Below are positions 15,761-27,018 of a DNA stretch of 64,000 nt, piece by piece (position 1 is the stretch's first letter; the number at the start of each line of letters is the position of its first letter). The translations under genes and the position numbers were made by a program. The notes under the pieces were generated by a model. The model was not told where the DNA came from. It was given only the letters and a program-made list of their open reading frames with translations, and searched no databases. The stretch lies in NCBI GenBank assembly GCA_014904845.1, contig MU119481.1:1-64000 (forward strand), written 5' to 3'. Origin of the DNA: Acephala macrosclerotiorum. Taxonomy: Eukaryota; Ascomycota; Leotiomycetes; Helotiales; Mollisiaceae.

Positions 15761-17989
15761 CGGTTCTCACGAACACAACAAGTACGACAGATCAACAGTC
15801 AATAGTTCTAGGTTAAGTCACCCCATCTATAAGACTATCGTGATCTCCGCGGTAAGACTGCGGGAGAGTGCGAAGCAACCAGATCAGATCCATCCAATAG
15901 TTTATCAATACACGAAACCCAAAAGCAGGTTCCAATGAAACTGGGCGTGTCTAAGACTTTCTGCAGCTGCACTACTTTCCTGATTGGTAGATCAAGGCCG
16001 ACCGTATTTGCTCCCAAATCCACGATCAAGGGAAGAACCTGCATACAGATGTGAAGCAGTCTCTGTTCGCAGGTGGGCCAGAGTGGGGTTTTGGTGGATA
16101 ACGCGCTTTCCGACCCCCGCGCATTGTTCCCTGTACGGGTGTCTCCAAGCATCCGAGCCATTTCGATACGATCTCCCCTTTCTCACTTGAGAATGCTTCG
16201 CGAAAGTCTCTGACGTCCTTGAGGCTTGAAGTAGAAAGAAATATATTAAAATAAACGCTATGAAAACCTCAACTTCTGACGGAGTACCAAAACGGGACTG
16301 ATACGCATGTCTGCAAATCAAAAGTAGGTACCGTTTGGGTCTATTTCGATGCAAGCTACTCCAATCCCATTGGTGCCAAAATTGGCATGGACGAATTTCC
16401 TAAGTGGAGAGTTCAGAGTGAGACAATGCAAGGAGCGTTCCGCTCCGTTGCCAGCCGATGCGGGATGTCATCAAACGTTTCTAGAACGGCCTCTTGAAAA
16501 TGCTCGCGGAAGGTTGACCGGTCGCCAATGAGGATCGAGTCTGTGTCAACAGGAACGGTTTCCTGAACGGATGGGGATATAATTTACTCCGTAGTAGGTT
16601 ACTGGAGAAGCGGAAATGGGGGACCCGTTGAGTCGACGACGACGACGGAGGAAGCACCCATAGCTTTGGTGCTAAAACGAAGAAGCTTTTGTTGTCAAAA
16701 AGAAAGTCTAGAACAAATGCACTAATACTGATAGTGGTTTTGATAAGGAAACTCAATCTTAGACACCTGCTCCGATCGCCGAGTCACTAGCCCTCGCAAG
16801 CCTAGGAACGTGTCCGCCTTCAACTTTTCTTGGAGAGTTTCCGTGGCGCCCTGTGGCGTTTTTTGACAGCCCATCGGCTTGTTGACAGCGGCAGATCAGC
16901 AGCACTGCTTAGACACCCGTGCTGGGACATGATTGAAACATGAGGCCATTTTCCACAAGAAGAGAGATGAGCTCAAGGATTGCTGGCTGGTAAAGATGAG
17001 ATCTGACAGATCCTCGAATCGAGGCCTCAATTCGCGTGTTGACATGACCGTGGTGGCGTTCCTCAGCCTCTTCCTTCAAGAGGAAGTTGATGTACTGACG
17101 GCGAGCAGCAGAACTAAAATCAACTCTCGATGAACCCGATGCGTACATATGCAGAGAGATCACATTTTGAAAAGCTCTTGAGAATAATCTCGAGCAACAG
17201 TCTTTATTGGCGGAAAATCGAATTAATGCATCTCTTTGCCTTGAGCACGAAAGTATAACTTGAAGTATAAAACATCTCCTTCAAGAATAATTCCGGATAG
17301 CCACATCGGTGTACCTTGCAGCGGCTTACGCAACGAGATTTACCGCCTCGTGGAAGACCAGGAATGAGAATGGATAACGTTCTGTTCTGAGAAGCTCCCA
17401 GCCCTGGTGGAGAACAATCGAGTTCGCTTAAGGCGTTTCGTCGGCTGGATGCTTGGCCCTGAATCGTGGAAGCAGGGGGGCATGACCTGGGCCCTTGTCT
17501 TTCGCATCAAAATCAGCCGAAGGAGCCGCGACGTTTTCCACGTGCAGAAGACTGGAAGTTAGGCGTCCCACTGCTGAAATGAAAGGCGGATTTGCATTCG
17601 TATCAAATCTGGGGCGTCGGAACATTCGCGATGCGTATGCGAAGCCACAAACCCAGCAGTGTGGATACCAACCCCAGAGGATGGGGAGGATGAAGCCATC
17701 TCTTTTTGATATGCAGTTAATAGCGATACTATCCGGAGACCCATGAAAACAGACTATTGTATTTGCCAATATGGAGATGGACACCATGAATTGGTCCTGG
17801 TCTCATTTGAATGGCATTCACCGCAATTTCGGGGAAGATTGGGTGGTGACCAGAGTAACAGATATAATCCAAGACACGCCTAAGTTTTTCTTGTTCTTCA
17901 ACCCACTTCGCCATCAGCTAAACTTCCCTAGCCTTAGCGGCCATTCAGCAGAGTTTTTGAGATTGTAAATCTTTCCTCTCGCTGATACA
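15761..17989. other. Intergenic, no supported gene (2.2 kb)
   Basis: Lies between the divergent receptor and FAD-oxidase genes and must hold both promoters. Short open frames occur on both strands (minus-strand frames at 15,835-16,161, 16,909-17,163 and 17,428-17,914 are the longest), but none shows a domain I recognise and they overlap one another. One may be the relic of a decayed gene. Confidence 0.5.
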
Positions 17990-20227
17990 ATGGGTGTCTC
18001 ATCGTATGCCAGAGTGGCAGCTTCGTTGCTTGCCTTGAGTACCTCGGTGATTTCTCAGTCAACAAACGCAACTATCAATGTTGACGGAGAGGTAGCTGGT
18101 GAGTGCTTCCCCATGATCCTCGTGGAAAATTGCCCAAAATGATTTGGACGACGTTACTAATCTTCAGTACAGCGGTAAACGCATCGACATTAAGCCCAGC
18201 TGTTGCTGTTGTATCAGATGAAGGATTGCTCCCCTCGGAGACTCTGCAATTGACGGACGCTGTACTCGCCAACCTTTCAACAATTAACTTGGCAAATGCT
18301 TCCCTCTTCACCTTCGACGACAATGCCACTACAGTTGGCAAAAGATCATTGTCATGCAAAGTCTTCCCAGGTGACTGGGCCTATCCATCGACGCTGGTCT
18401 GGTATATCTTCGACTTGTTGATTGGGGGTCGGCTTATCAAGACTGTACCTCTTGCGGCGCCATGCTACTCGGACTGGCCTGCCGAGACAAATGCAGCCTT
18501 GTGCACAACAATTACCAACAACTGGACAGACAGCTACCTTCAGTACGTAGAAGCCTTTCAATGATATCCTTTGCAAATGCTAATAAGATGTGCAGCGAGG
18601 CAGATCCAACTTCGGTCATGTGGCCTTTGTATGAAGGGCGAACTTGTATGCCAACCGATGACCCATCCGACAGCTGCACGTTGGGTGGTTACCCTTCATA
18701 CGCTGTCAGCGTCTCCAACGTTGCTCAAATCCAACTCGCCGTCAACTTTGCACGCAATGCCAACCTCAGACTTGTCGTCAAGAACACTGGCCATGACTTC
18801 AACGGAAAGAGTGCCGGTGCCGGAGCACTCTCGATCTGTATGTTGCTCATTTCTCCTACCTCGTTTATAAGCTGACTTTTTGGTAGGGACTCATCACTTG
18901 AATGAGATCACATACATTCCTGCCTACTCGAGCTCTATTTACAGCGGAAAAGCTGTCAAGATGGGTGCAGGTGTTCGAGCATTTGAGATCTATGCTGCAG
19001 CTCAGGACTTTGGAGTGACTGTCGTCGGTGGAGAAGGACGCGTAAGTTTCAGACTGAACCGATTTTGTGACAGTGCTGATATTCCAAGACCGTTGGTGTT
19101 GCAGGTGGTTACCTCGCTGGTGGTGGACATTCTCCTCTTTCTTCCCTCTATGGTATGGCCGCCGATCAAGTTCTCTCCATTGAGGTTGTCACCCCAGATG
19201 GAAGATTCGTGACAGCCAGTCTCGAGCAGAACAGCGATCTCTTCTGGGCTCTTCGTGGCGGCGGTGGCAGCACCTTCGGAGTTGTCGTTTCAGTTACCGC
19301 TCGCGTCTACCCAGTCATTCCCGTCACTGTGATGACATTCAGCTTTGCTACTAGCGACAATGTGACTTCGACGACGTTCTGGGAGGGCGTTCGAGCATAC
19401 TTCGATTACTTCGTCACTTACACCGATGCTGGTATTTACGCCTACTTCTCGACGTTCCTTACGGGAGCAGATTCGTACTCTTTCGGCATGGCGCCTTTCT
19501 TCGCACCAAACAAGACTGCCACTGAGGTTGAGGGTAAGAACAGCTCCCAACATGTCCTATAGAAGTATGCTGACCCGCACTAGACCTTGTGGCCCCTTGG
19601 TTTGCCCGTCTGGCTGCTCTTGGAATCACCATCACCCCTGTCATCAACGAATATGACGACTTCTATTCCGCCTGGTGGGCCAACTTCCCTCTAGAGACTG
19701 TTGGTATCACTACCATCAAGACCGCTTCTCGTCTTTTCCCTAAATCTAACTGGGCAAACGAAACCTCGCTCAATGCTACCTTCGACGCTATCAAGACCAC
19801 AGTCGAGCTCGGTGGCTCATTCCTCGCCTTCAACATCAAGGCTGCAGACAACGACAACAGCGATAACTCTGTGAACCCAGCATGGCGCGAAACTTGCCTC
19901 CACGCTATCCTCGCCACCGTTTGGACTTCCACCACAAATGATACTGAGATCGTCGCTGCCTCCGAGACATTGACGTATGACTGGATGCAAAAGTGGCGAG
20001 ACGTGTCTCCTGGCGCTGGAGCTTACATGTCTGAGGCAGATATATCGGAGCCCGACTTCCAACAAGCCTTTTATGGTACCAACTACGACAGGTTGTATGC
20101 TCTGAAGCAGCAATATGACCCCAAGAGCTTGTTCTACGCTCCCACCGGTGTCGGATCCGAGAATTGGTATATCACCGGCCAGTTAACTGGACTCCCAACT
20201 CAAAATGGTAGACTCTGCCCAGTATAG
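17990..20227 (+). CDS. Secreted FAD-linked oxidase, BBE type
   Basis: Covalent-flavin oxidase of the berberine-bridge/6-hydroxynicotine-oxidase family, which oxidises alcohols, amines or sugars with O2 and is common in fungal secondary metabolism and secretomes. Exons 17990-18098, 18173-18542, 18596-18837, 18887-19041, 19089-19533 and 19584-20227 sum to 1965 nt (654 aa). The N-terminus is a signal peptide. The FAD-binding domain carries [19 protein letters not shown], whose His is the usual flavin-attachment site, and [20 protein letters not shown]. The BBE-type Cys for a second flavin bond is not evident. The C-terminal BBE motif [19 protein letters not shown] is followed by [12 protein letters not shown]. 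Several N-glycosylation sites are present. The substrate cannot be predicted. A methyltransferase pseudogene 1.5 kb downstream hints at a former metabolic locus. Confidence 0.9.
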
Positions 20228-20617
20228 GTCTCAAGGTGTGGATGATTGAAATGACAGGACGGCTTCACTTCGTTGTATATATTGCGGAAGTATATATTTG
20301 TAGATAGAGCCTGTCCATTAATGAGTTTATGACAGACAAAATCGGATTTCCCATGCTTTCGAAATAGCCATTGTTTGACTTTGCATATGGGTTCGATCGA
20401 GTCACTGGAAGTAGAGACGCAACAGACATTGTGCATGTTGAATGAGATCCCTATCGTCCCAAATTACCACATACATTGAACTCCGCTAACAACACAAGTG
20501 ATAGACCAGAAGATCAGACGATACAGTATGCCTTCTCAGTCGAACGACACTGGGGAACATTTCATGTCGGCAGAGCATCTGAATATGCTAGATATCGTCG
20601 GCGATCGAAGGCAGAAA
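20228..20617. other. Intergenic, 3' flank of the oxidase gene
   Basis: AT-leaning 3' flank up to the left end of the MITE-like element. No gene or RNA signal seen. Confidence 0.5.
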
Positions 20618-20633
20618 CCCTAGGAAACCACCC

Positions 20634-20674
20634 ATAGGAGAGATTCTCCTACGCTGTAGGAGAATCTCTCCTAT
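20634..20674. repeat. Perfect 19 bp hairpin at the MITE left end
   Basis: ATAGGAGAGATTCTCCTAC, loop GCT, then the exact reverse complement. It overlaps the inner part of the left terminal repeat, and the same GTAGGAGA sequence recurs in the right terminal repeat, so the terminal sequence is present three times. Confidence 0.9.
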
Positions 20675-20727
20675 AGCCACCAATTTTTGACCCTGTTACA
20701 GCTCTAAAAGGTCTGATCGCAAGTTTT

Positions 20728-20930
20728 GCATGGCTTAAAACTGCCTAACAAGGCCCTTCGAACTTAATTGTTTAAAGGACTAATCACAGAGCTCGAAAAC
20801 ACCCACTTTAAAGCCCTGTAGCTCATTACTAGGGCTTGAAACTGCCTAACAAGGTCCTTCGAACCGAACTGTTTAAAGGACTAATCATAGGGCTCGAAAA
20901 CACCCACTTTAAAGCCTTATAGCATATTAG
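20728..20930 (+). repeat. Tandem duplication, 101 bp unit (two copies)
   Basis: Two adjacent units begin near CTGCCTAACAAGG at 20,741 and 20,842. Both contain GTTTAAAGGACTAATCA and GCTCGAAAACACCCACTTTA. The copies differ mainly by transitions. Confidence 0.85.
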
Positions 20931-21396
20931 TTACGGATTTGAAAGATAATTTTTCTCTTAGTCCTTTTCTTTTCTTTTTTCCTTTTATATTATATAAAGT
21001 GAGTCTTTTTCTTTTCCCCCCTTCTTTTCTTTTCTCCCTTTTTACGGCTTTTACTAACTTACAATAGATAAGATACTATAAGTGAGTTGGGACTGTGAAA
21101 GAGTTAGAAAGCAGTGAGAGAGTTAGAAGGCAGTGAGAAGCTGGGAGATTGAGGGAGACTGTGAGACTGTGAGAAAGCGTGGGGGTAAAATGAGAATATA
21201 GATCGCATTATGTAGTAATAAACTTTGAAACCGATGCTTTGACTATCTACTTGAGTCAGTGAGCTTCAAGTCTATACTTTTAATCATACTCCCGTGAGTC
21301 TTGTGCTGTAGATCTCCCGCGCCCACTCCCTGTCAACTGCCCTTTTGAGCAGTCTGTGCGTGTAGAAGAGACTCTCCTACGGGTAGTTTCCTAGGG

Positions 21397-21809
21397 AAAG
21401 CTCGGGATCGCTAAAGATTGAGCCTTGAGAGCACGACACCCTGTGGTCGGTATGTATTGGCAAGATGATCGAATGGAAGGTGTATCAATTTGAGTGGAAT
21501 GCAGAGTCGTGTCGTCGCGAGAGAGTGCTGGAATGACGAGGTTGCTTTGAGGTGTCCAATTTTGGGCTGAAATTAATGGGGATCAGTCCGAAGTCACATA
21601 TATCCTCCAATATCACAAGCCCTCCCACATATTTCATACAAACTATGTATCAATGTTAAGGACTAAGCCAGCTTCGCAAGTGCAATTCTCATTTTACAGC
21701 AGCGTTTTTCCATTCCCGTCCAATCGTATGCTCTTCCTTTCCTCCGATTTCCCTTCGGAAGGAGTCCGATGAAGGGAGACTTAGGTATTAGGTACCAAAT
21801 GGCCCATCG
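21397..21809. other. Intergenic, right of the MITE
   Basis: No gene signal. A minus-strand frame runs 21,809-21,663 as the read-through tail of the methyltransferase pseudogene, beyond where its homology ends. Confidence 0.4.
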
Positions 21810-22292
21810 TTTGATGACACTGAACAAGTAGCCATCATAGTTCTTGGCAGCCACGACTTGTATCACTACAGAATCAACTCCGTCATCCTTTCCAACACTT
21901 TCAACGACTTGCCTTCCTCCCTTCACATGTTCATGCTCAAATGTATCTTCCACAACAAGATTCTCGTGCGTAACAATGTTATCCACAACCACAAGCCCAG
22001 AGTACCCCATTCGGACTCCAAAGTCAAAGTACGTCGCAGAGTTCAGCTTGTCAGCGTCGATATACGTTAGTCCAAACCTCTCCCTCTTCCCAGCTTCAAT
22101 ATCTGCCAGCAGACCTGGAAGGTCCTTACCTCAAGCGCAGGTCTAACCAAAACCTCAACACGATGATCCACTCCTGCTTTCGAGCGTTGATTCTAAGGCC
22201 GCGGCGTCGAGCCGCGATGAGGGGTGGAGGTGGGGCAGTATGTAGTTGTCTACGGCGGGCTCAGGCTGGGTTTGGAGACCAGTAGGGGTCAT
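21810..22292 (-). pseudogene. O-methyltransferase pseudogene, SAM-binding core deleted
   Basis: Relic of a class-I SAM-dependent O-methyltransferase (catechol/CCoA-OMT-like family). The N-terminus at 22,292 reads MTPTGLQTQPEPAVDNYI and continues to about residue 45. The frame then breaks, and the next recognisable stretch is the later AGVDHRVEVLVRPALE segment, so the glycine-rich SAM-binding region is missing. A second frameshift follows. The C-terminal half is intact: LTYIDADKLNSATYFDFG, GYSGLVVVDNIV and VVIQVVAAKNYDGYL, where the family's metal-binding Asp and Asn residues are kept. The normal stop is also lost. A working enzyme of this family is about 220-240 aa; this cannot be functional. 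Confidence 0.85.
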
Positions 22293-22831
22293 GGTGCGGA
22301 GTACGGTGGTGTTGTTGAGCCATATTAGGGTGAAGAAAGTAATGAGGATGGATCTCTTCACAAGTATTAGGAGGAAAGCGACTTCGAATACCTCACATAC
22401 TCTCGACTTCCCATATGCTACACGTACTTTGGTGGAGCAGTTGAGGCAAATTCAAGTCCAAGTCGGACTTTCTCATGTTCGAACCATACAATATGTAGGA
22501 TTGTTCGAGTCCGATATTAATGAGGTCTCGGATCCGAGACGGTGATCCCGTTTCAGTTGGACTTCGCAGACGCGATGATAGAATCGCGGACCACGACAGG
22601 TATTGATTCGAGCCAAGATCTTGATAGTGTTTCCCGATGTTACTTTAATTCGGCAACTCTTGCAGAAGGTGGGGAAATTGTGTCAAGAATGCATAAAGGG
22701 CGATGACGCGCCTGCTTTGCATCCCACCATTCTCGGGACCGAAGAGCTATTGACTTCACTTCGAAGTTCACACGCAACAAGGGAAGCGACTCTATTATGT
22801 GGTGTATTCGAGCTTCTCCTACTGTTGAGTT
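22293..22831. other. Intergenic, no gene seen
   Basis: Between the pseudogene and the 3' end of the acyl-CoA dehydrogenase gene. Open frames here are antisense or short and show no motif. One near-palindromic spot, TCTCGGATCCGAGA, lies near 22,527. Confidence 0.4.
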
Positions 22832-24395
22832 CTACAATTTTGAGAGCTCTGTTTTTCTCGGCCCAACGTAGCCGAACAGATATGCAGCAATTTTCCGCAT
22901 CTGTATCTCTTCACTACCCTCTGTAATTCGATACCGCCCTACTAAAGTCAGCAGAACTCACTTCGCTGGAGTTTTCAGGCTTACGGTGGTGCCTGTATAT
23001 GTGCTCGAAACTACAAGAAGTGTTAATTAAGTTGAAGAGGACGGGACCGGTCAACTCACGGCTTATGTCTCGAATAGCCAATTCCACCTGCTCCGTGTTA
23101 GAAGCTTTTCCACGAAGAGAAACTAATTTGACTTACCATGAACTTGCATCGCTCGATCAGCCGCCTGTGTACACAGGCGATTCCCCCAATACTGTTTCCT
23201 TGTCAGCGAGTCTTTAAAAGCTAACTTCAACAACCTCACATTGCACATCGAAACTTTGTCTCCCAAGTCTCTCTCAATCTCCTTCTGGGTCATCTTGTCC
23301 ATCTCAGTAGCTGTTTTCAAGATCAAAAGCTGGAGCATCTCAGCCTGAGTAGCCAACTCCACGAGTGGGAACTGGATGCCCTGATTGCTCGCCAGCTCCT
23401 TCCCAAACGGCTTCCTCTTTCTAGCATACTTAATGCTCTCTTCAATGCAGTACATCGCAGCACCGAGAGAGCTTGCCGCTTGCCTCAACCTATTCTCATG
23501 CACAAAAGTCTGAGCAATAGGCAATCCATGACCAACTTTCCCCAACACAGCGGAGTCTGGTACCCAAACATCGGAAAAGCTCAATGCTGTCGATCATCAG
23601 CTCCCATTCCTGGCTCTCAAAAACAGCAAACTCACTAGCATGATCAGTCGGCATGTTAAAAGTCCACTCATAACTCTCAATCTCAAACCCCTCCGCCTCC
23701 CTGGGCACAAAGAACGCCGTAATCCCCAACGCATCCCCCGCCTTCCCACCTGTCCTCGCAAAAACAATACAATGCGTCGCTCTATGCATCCCACTAATCC
23801 ACATCTTCCCCCCATTAATTACCCACCCCTCCTCCCCCTTCTTCCCTTTCCTCTTTTCAGCATAAGTATTCATATGTGTGGCATCACTCCCATGCCCCCT
23901 CTCCGTCAACCCAAACGCAAAACTCACCTTCCCCTCCAACCTTCCCTTAATGAACTTTTCCTTCTGTTCCTCCGTCCCAAATTCCCTCACCATCAACACA
24001 TCCGGAAAATTCCCCACAACCGAATGCTCATTTTGTAAATCATTAAACAACCCTAGCCCCTTCTTCGCGAGATGGATTCGAATAACTGCCATCCAGAGAT
24101 TACCGCCATTTTGACCTCCATACTCTTTTGGCAAGCAAAAACGGTAAAAGCCTGCTTGGTCTGCTAGTTGGCGGGATTGGGAGAGGAGGGATTCCCACTC
24201 GTCTGTTGGAAGACCGCCATTATCCCAATTGGTGCGGGAGTGTTCGCGGCGATGGTCGAAGAAACGATTGTTGTCGTGCAAGTTCTGGAGGGGCGTGATG
24301 GTGGTGCTGATGAAGGTGTCGAGGTCTTTGAGGTATTGGAGGAGGTCGGGTGGGAGGGCGAAGTTTATGGTTCCGTGGGAGGGGTTGGGTGGCAT
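22832..24395 (-). CDS. Peroxisomal acyl-CoA dehydrogenase family protein
   Basis: FAD-dependent alpha,beta-dehydrogenation of an acyl-CoA. Exons 24395-23636, 23586-23240, 23191-23137, 23087-23060, 23010-22985 and 22938-22832 sum to 1323 nt (440 aa). Order of domains: N-terminal helical domain, middle FAD/substrate domain (FAFGLTERGHGSD; GKMWISGMHRATHCIVFARTG), then the C-terminal helical domain (QTFVHENRLRQAASSLGAA; QAADRAMQVHGGIGYSRH). The joined end reads YRITEGSEEIQ, where the Glu of TEG aligns with the catalytic base position of MCAD-type enzymes. The last three residues are SKL, a canonical PTS1, so import into peroxisomes and a role in peroxisomal beta-oxidation are inferred. Two exons are only 28 and 26 nt; the frame and motifs match exactly across them. 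Confidence 0.9.
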
Positions 24396-24843
24396 TGTGA
24401 ATTTTGATTTCTGCTGAGAGATGTGATTTTAAAAATAATTTGGATTGAGGTATATTTGAAAATTCAAAGTCTTATTTATTAGCATGAGGTGACTACTGGA
24501 ATCATGACTAAACTGTTGTTGGAGTCGAGGAGGATAAAAACGCAATGGCGGGGTAGCTTAATGCGGGGTTACCGACGCTCCTCGGGATCAGCGCTGCTGG
24601 TCAGCGAGTCGTCGATATTGACGATGCAGAGACCCTGCAGAGCCCTGACAGCATGCAGCACAAATGTCCAATGATAGGATGAAAAGCTCCGGTTGAATTG
24701 AGTGAGAATGGCTTAATGACATTCAACCGCCGCCATGTCTAAATCTCCGCCCATGAACTCCTCGATGGGAATAATGCTATCAACCCAACAATACGCCTTT
24801 GATGCATGTCATCTTATCATAAACCTGCCCGAGAAACACCAGA
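24396..24843. other. Intergenic, promoter of the dehydrogenase gene
   Basis: Holds the upstream region of the acyl-CoA dehydrogenase gene and the 3' flank of the nicotinate phosphoribosyltransferase gene. No other gene signal. Confidence 0.4.
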
Positions 24844-26304
24844 TCAAGCCTTAACAGCTTCATCTTCAGTTCCCCATCGTTTGGCCTCGTCACCCAAGCT
24901 CCAATCTTTCTCTTCATAGCCCAACTGCTGCTTGACTTTTTGCACCGTCTCCTTGTCCCCAGTATTCTTCCCAATATTGTCACTGATCTTAATAGCCTGG
25001 TTGCCAGCAGCAGAACTCAATTTGATGACAATGTTAAGAGGAGTAGACTTCTTGCCAGTAGTCGTATGTACGAAATCATTCGTGAAGAATGTCCCAACAC
25101 CGAAAGAACTATTGAAGCCAGCCTCGTCTGAAATCTTCTTGTATTCCAGACAGAGATCAATGTTAAGAGAGTCCGAGAAGACAATGGTCTTCTTCTCCTT
25201 GATCCCAACCTTGTCGTAGAATTCTCGCATCATCTTCACGAAATTGGCTGGGTCGCCGGAATCCTGTCGAACACCAGTGAAGACCTCCGCGAACGTTCTT
25301 GGATTTTCCTTCTTCTCAATTGTTCCTGTAGCCTCCACACCGGGATCCGCCTTGCCATCCGCGACTGGCTGTATTGGTTCATTGAATGCCTTCAAGAAGA
25401 CCGGAGTGCCGAATGTGTCTGTCAGAGCGATGCCCAAAACGCCCTCGCCAAAGCAGCCAACCCAGTAGCTGAGTGCAGTCCTGGTCGCAGTCTCATAATT
25501 ACCAGTGATGGCTGCCACGCCCATAAACCATTCGTGCGCGACCGTTCCAATTGGTGGGATGCCAAATCTCATTGCCAGGTGAACATTACTTGTTCCAGAA
25601 ATCTTGCCTGGCAGGTTCTTCTCCTCGCCCACCTTCTTGGCCTTGACAAGACCTCGAAACACGAGTGCTTGGGTATGGTAGTCTCTTCTCCTTCTTGTGC
25701 CAAATTCGGAAACGACGCAGCCAGCTTCCAATAATCGCATACCCTTGTCGAGAGCCTTCTCTTCTTGCCCATCGTATGTCCAGTCCGTGTCCATAAACCG
25801 AAAGTAAGCCTCACTTGTCAGAGCAAGCAGTGGAATTTCGTAGAGAATTGTTTCCACCCATTTGCCCTTTACGACGAGGTCGACCTCCCCAACATCATCA
25901 TCGCTACCGGTATCGGTGCTCGGCGTGAACGAGGCTTTTACCTGTTCGCGAGGATTGAGTCTGAACTCTTTGAGGAAATCGAGGTAGGTTTTGTTTAGGT
26001 ATGTGCAGGTCGTTTGCAGGAATCGCAATTCGTCGTTTGAGAGGGCAATGTTCCCGAGCTCTATTGCAATGTCAGTGAATGCTTTGCCCGAGGCTAAGAA
26101 AGACTCACTATTGATTTGGATCTGCAACCACCGAAACGCAGCTCTGGATAGCTTCTTCTCTGGAGTTCTATTCTTGAACGCATAGCTGACTTGCACATCT
26201 GGAAAGTATTTCAAGACTGCGCATTGCATAGTCAATTTGTAAAGATCGGTGTCGAGGAAGGAGATGACACCCTCTGGGAAGGGGTTGGAGCCGTTGAAGT
26301 CCAT
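24844..26304 (-). CDS. npt1: Nicotinate phosphoribosyltransferase
   Basis: Preiss-Handler step of NAD salvage: nicotinate plus PRPP plus ATP gives nicotinate mononucleotide. Excluding a 48 nt intron (26,061-26,108), the protein is 470 aa. Motifs: FLDTDLYKLTMQ at the N-terminus, SEFGTRRRRDYHTQ, GTSNVHLAMRFGIPPIGTVA, HEWFMGV (its His matches the phosphorylated His of the family), GVRQDSGDP and FSDSLN. The 48 nt segment is in frame and free of stops, but it has a GTGAGT donor and an AATAG acceptor. Its removal restores alignment with yeast Npt1 (WL..Q followed by LGN). The start is the ATG of MDFNGSNPFPEG with an A at -3; the open frame extends upstream only to a GTG, which is not a eukaryotic start. 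An insertion between FNEP and RTFAEV is longer than in yeast. Confidence 0.95.
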   Translation of the reverse strand: MDFNGSNPFPEGVISFLDTDLYKLTMQCAVLKYFPDVQVSYAFKNRTPEKKLSRAAFRWLQIQINSESFLASGKAFTDIAIELGNIALSNDELRFLQTTCTYLNKTYLDFLKEFRLNPREQVKASFTPSTDTGSDDDVGEVDLVVKGKWVETILYEIPLLALTSEAYFRFMDTDWTYDGQEEKALDKGMRLLEAGCVVSEFGTRRRRDYHTQALVFRGLVKAKKVGEEKNLPGKISGTSNVHLAMRFGIPPIGTVAHEWFMGVAAITGNYETATRTALSYWVGCFGEGVLGIALTDTFGTPVFLKAFNEPIQPVADGKADPGVEATGTIEKKENPRTFAEVFTGVRQDSGDPANFVKMMREFYDKVGIKEKKTIVFSDSLNIDLCLEYKKISDEAGFNSSFGVGTFFTNDFVHTTTGKKSTPLNIVIKLSSAAGNQAIKISDNIGKNTGDKETVQKVKQQLGYEEKDWSLGDEAKRWGTEDEAVKA

Positions 26305-26880
26305 GGTTGCTGAAGTGAAGAAGAGGAATTGAGGTGAGGGGTTGGGAAGCTTCACCTAGTCATGGAACTTGCGACAAAGACGCGTGTCCGGCTATGCATG
26401 AGTAAACTATGAGAAAACGAAAGAGAACTGCGGGTCGTGATTAGATAGCAAGGTCCCGCGCGAAGCGAGCACTAGCGCGGGGTACCGCATATTCAAGAGG
26501 TAAGGGCAGGAAACTATTCACCGTCTGTTTCGAGCTTCAGGAGACGAGATGTAAAACAATATATTCCGAAGCATGGTTGTGTGCGCTTCTATTGTAACAT
26601 TTTGGCTCCAACCTTGCGCTCATTTGGTGGCTCGATTGCGGGTTGCGCTTAAGCAAAACCGCGAGAATGTAAACCGGACCGTGAGCTCCAACTTACAAAT
26701 TTTAACCGAAAGCAACAATACCTACATATTTCCATCGCTCCTTCTCATCAGCTTCAAGAAATGAGCCTTTACAGGGCTGTTGCGCAGAAGCAAAAAAATA
26801 CTCCAAAAGAAGAATTTGATGACCAACGCCCTGAAATTAATGTTAGTTAGTGATGCTTTATAGATCGAGAAGTTTTGACG
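26305..26880. other. Intergenic, upstream of npt1
   Basis: Promoter of the nicotinate phosphoribosyltransferase gene and non-coding sequence. A small GCGCGAAGCGAGCACTAGCG spot lies near 26,460. No gene seen. Confidence 0.4.
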
Positions 26881-27018
26881 TACGGGATCGAACCGGCGAC
26901 CTGCTGCGATAGGAAGAGTCTTTAAGAGCTCTCTGTAAAGCAGACGTCTGCTATATGTTAGCGGGAGCTTCCAATCTGGACCAAACCAAACGTACGATAA
27001 CCACTACACCAGTCGGCC
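26881..27018 (-). tRNA. tRNA-like remnant with A and B boxes
   Basis: On the minus strand, TGGTGTAGTGG (plus 27,001-27,011) fits a pol III A box and GGTTCGATCCC (plus 26,884-26,894) fits a B box. They are about 107 bp apart, so a true tRNA would need a large intron. The acceptor ends do not pair (GGCCGAC against CGTCAAA) and the T stem has only three good pairs, so I cannot assign an anticodon. A degraded tRNA or a tRNA-derived SINE head is more likely than a working gene. Confidence 0.3.

Larger units (their letters stand above)
20618..21396. mobile_element. MITE-like non-autonomous DNA transposon (about 780 bp)
   Basis: The left end (20,618-20,647) and right end (21,367-21,396) are inverted copies: 25 terminal bases match with only two transitions, starting CCCTAGGAAAC. 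No open frame of note lies inside, so it is non-autonomous. If the element proper starts at GGAAAC, it is flanked by TA on each side, as for Tc1/mariner-type targets; because CCTAGG is itself palindromic, the exact target duplication is ambiguous. The left end carries a perfect hairpin and the interior a 101 bp tandem duplication. Composition is ordinary, so it was not hit by the RIP-like process. Confidence 0.75.
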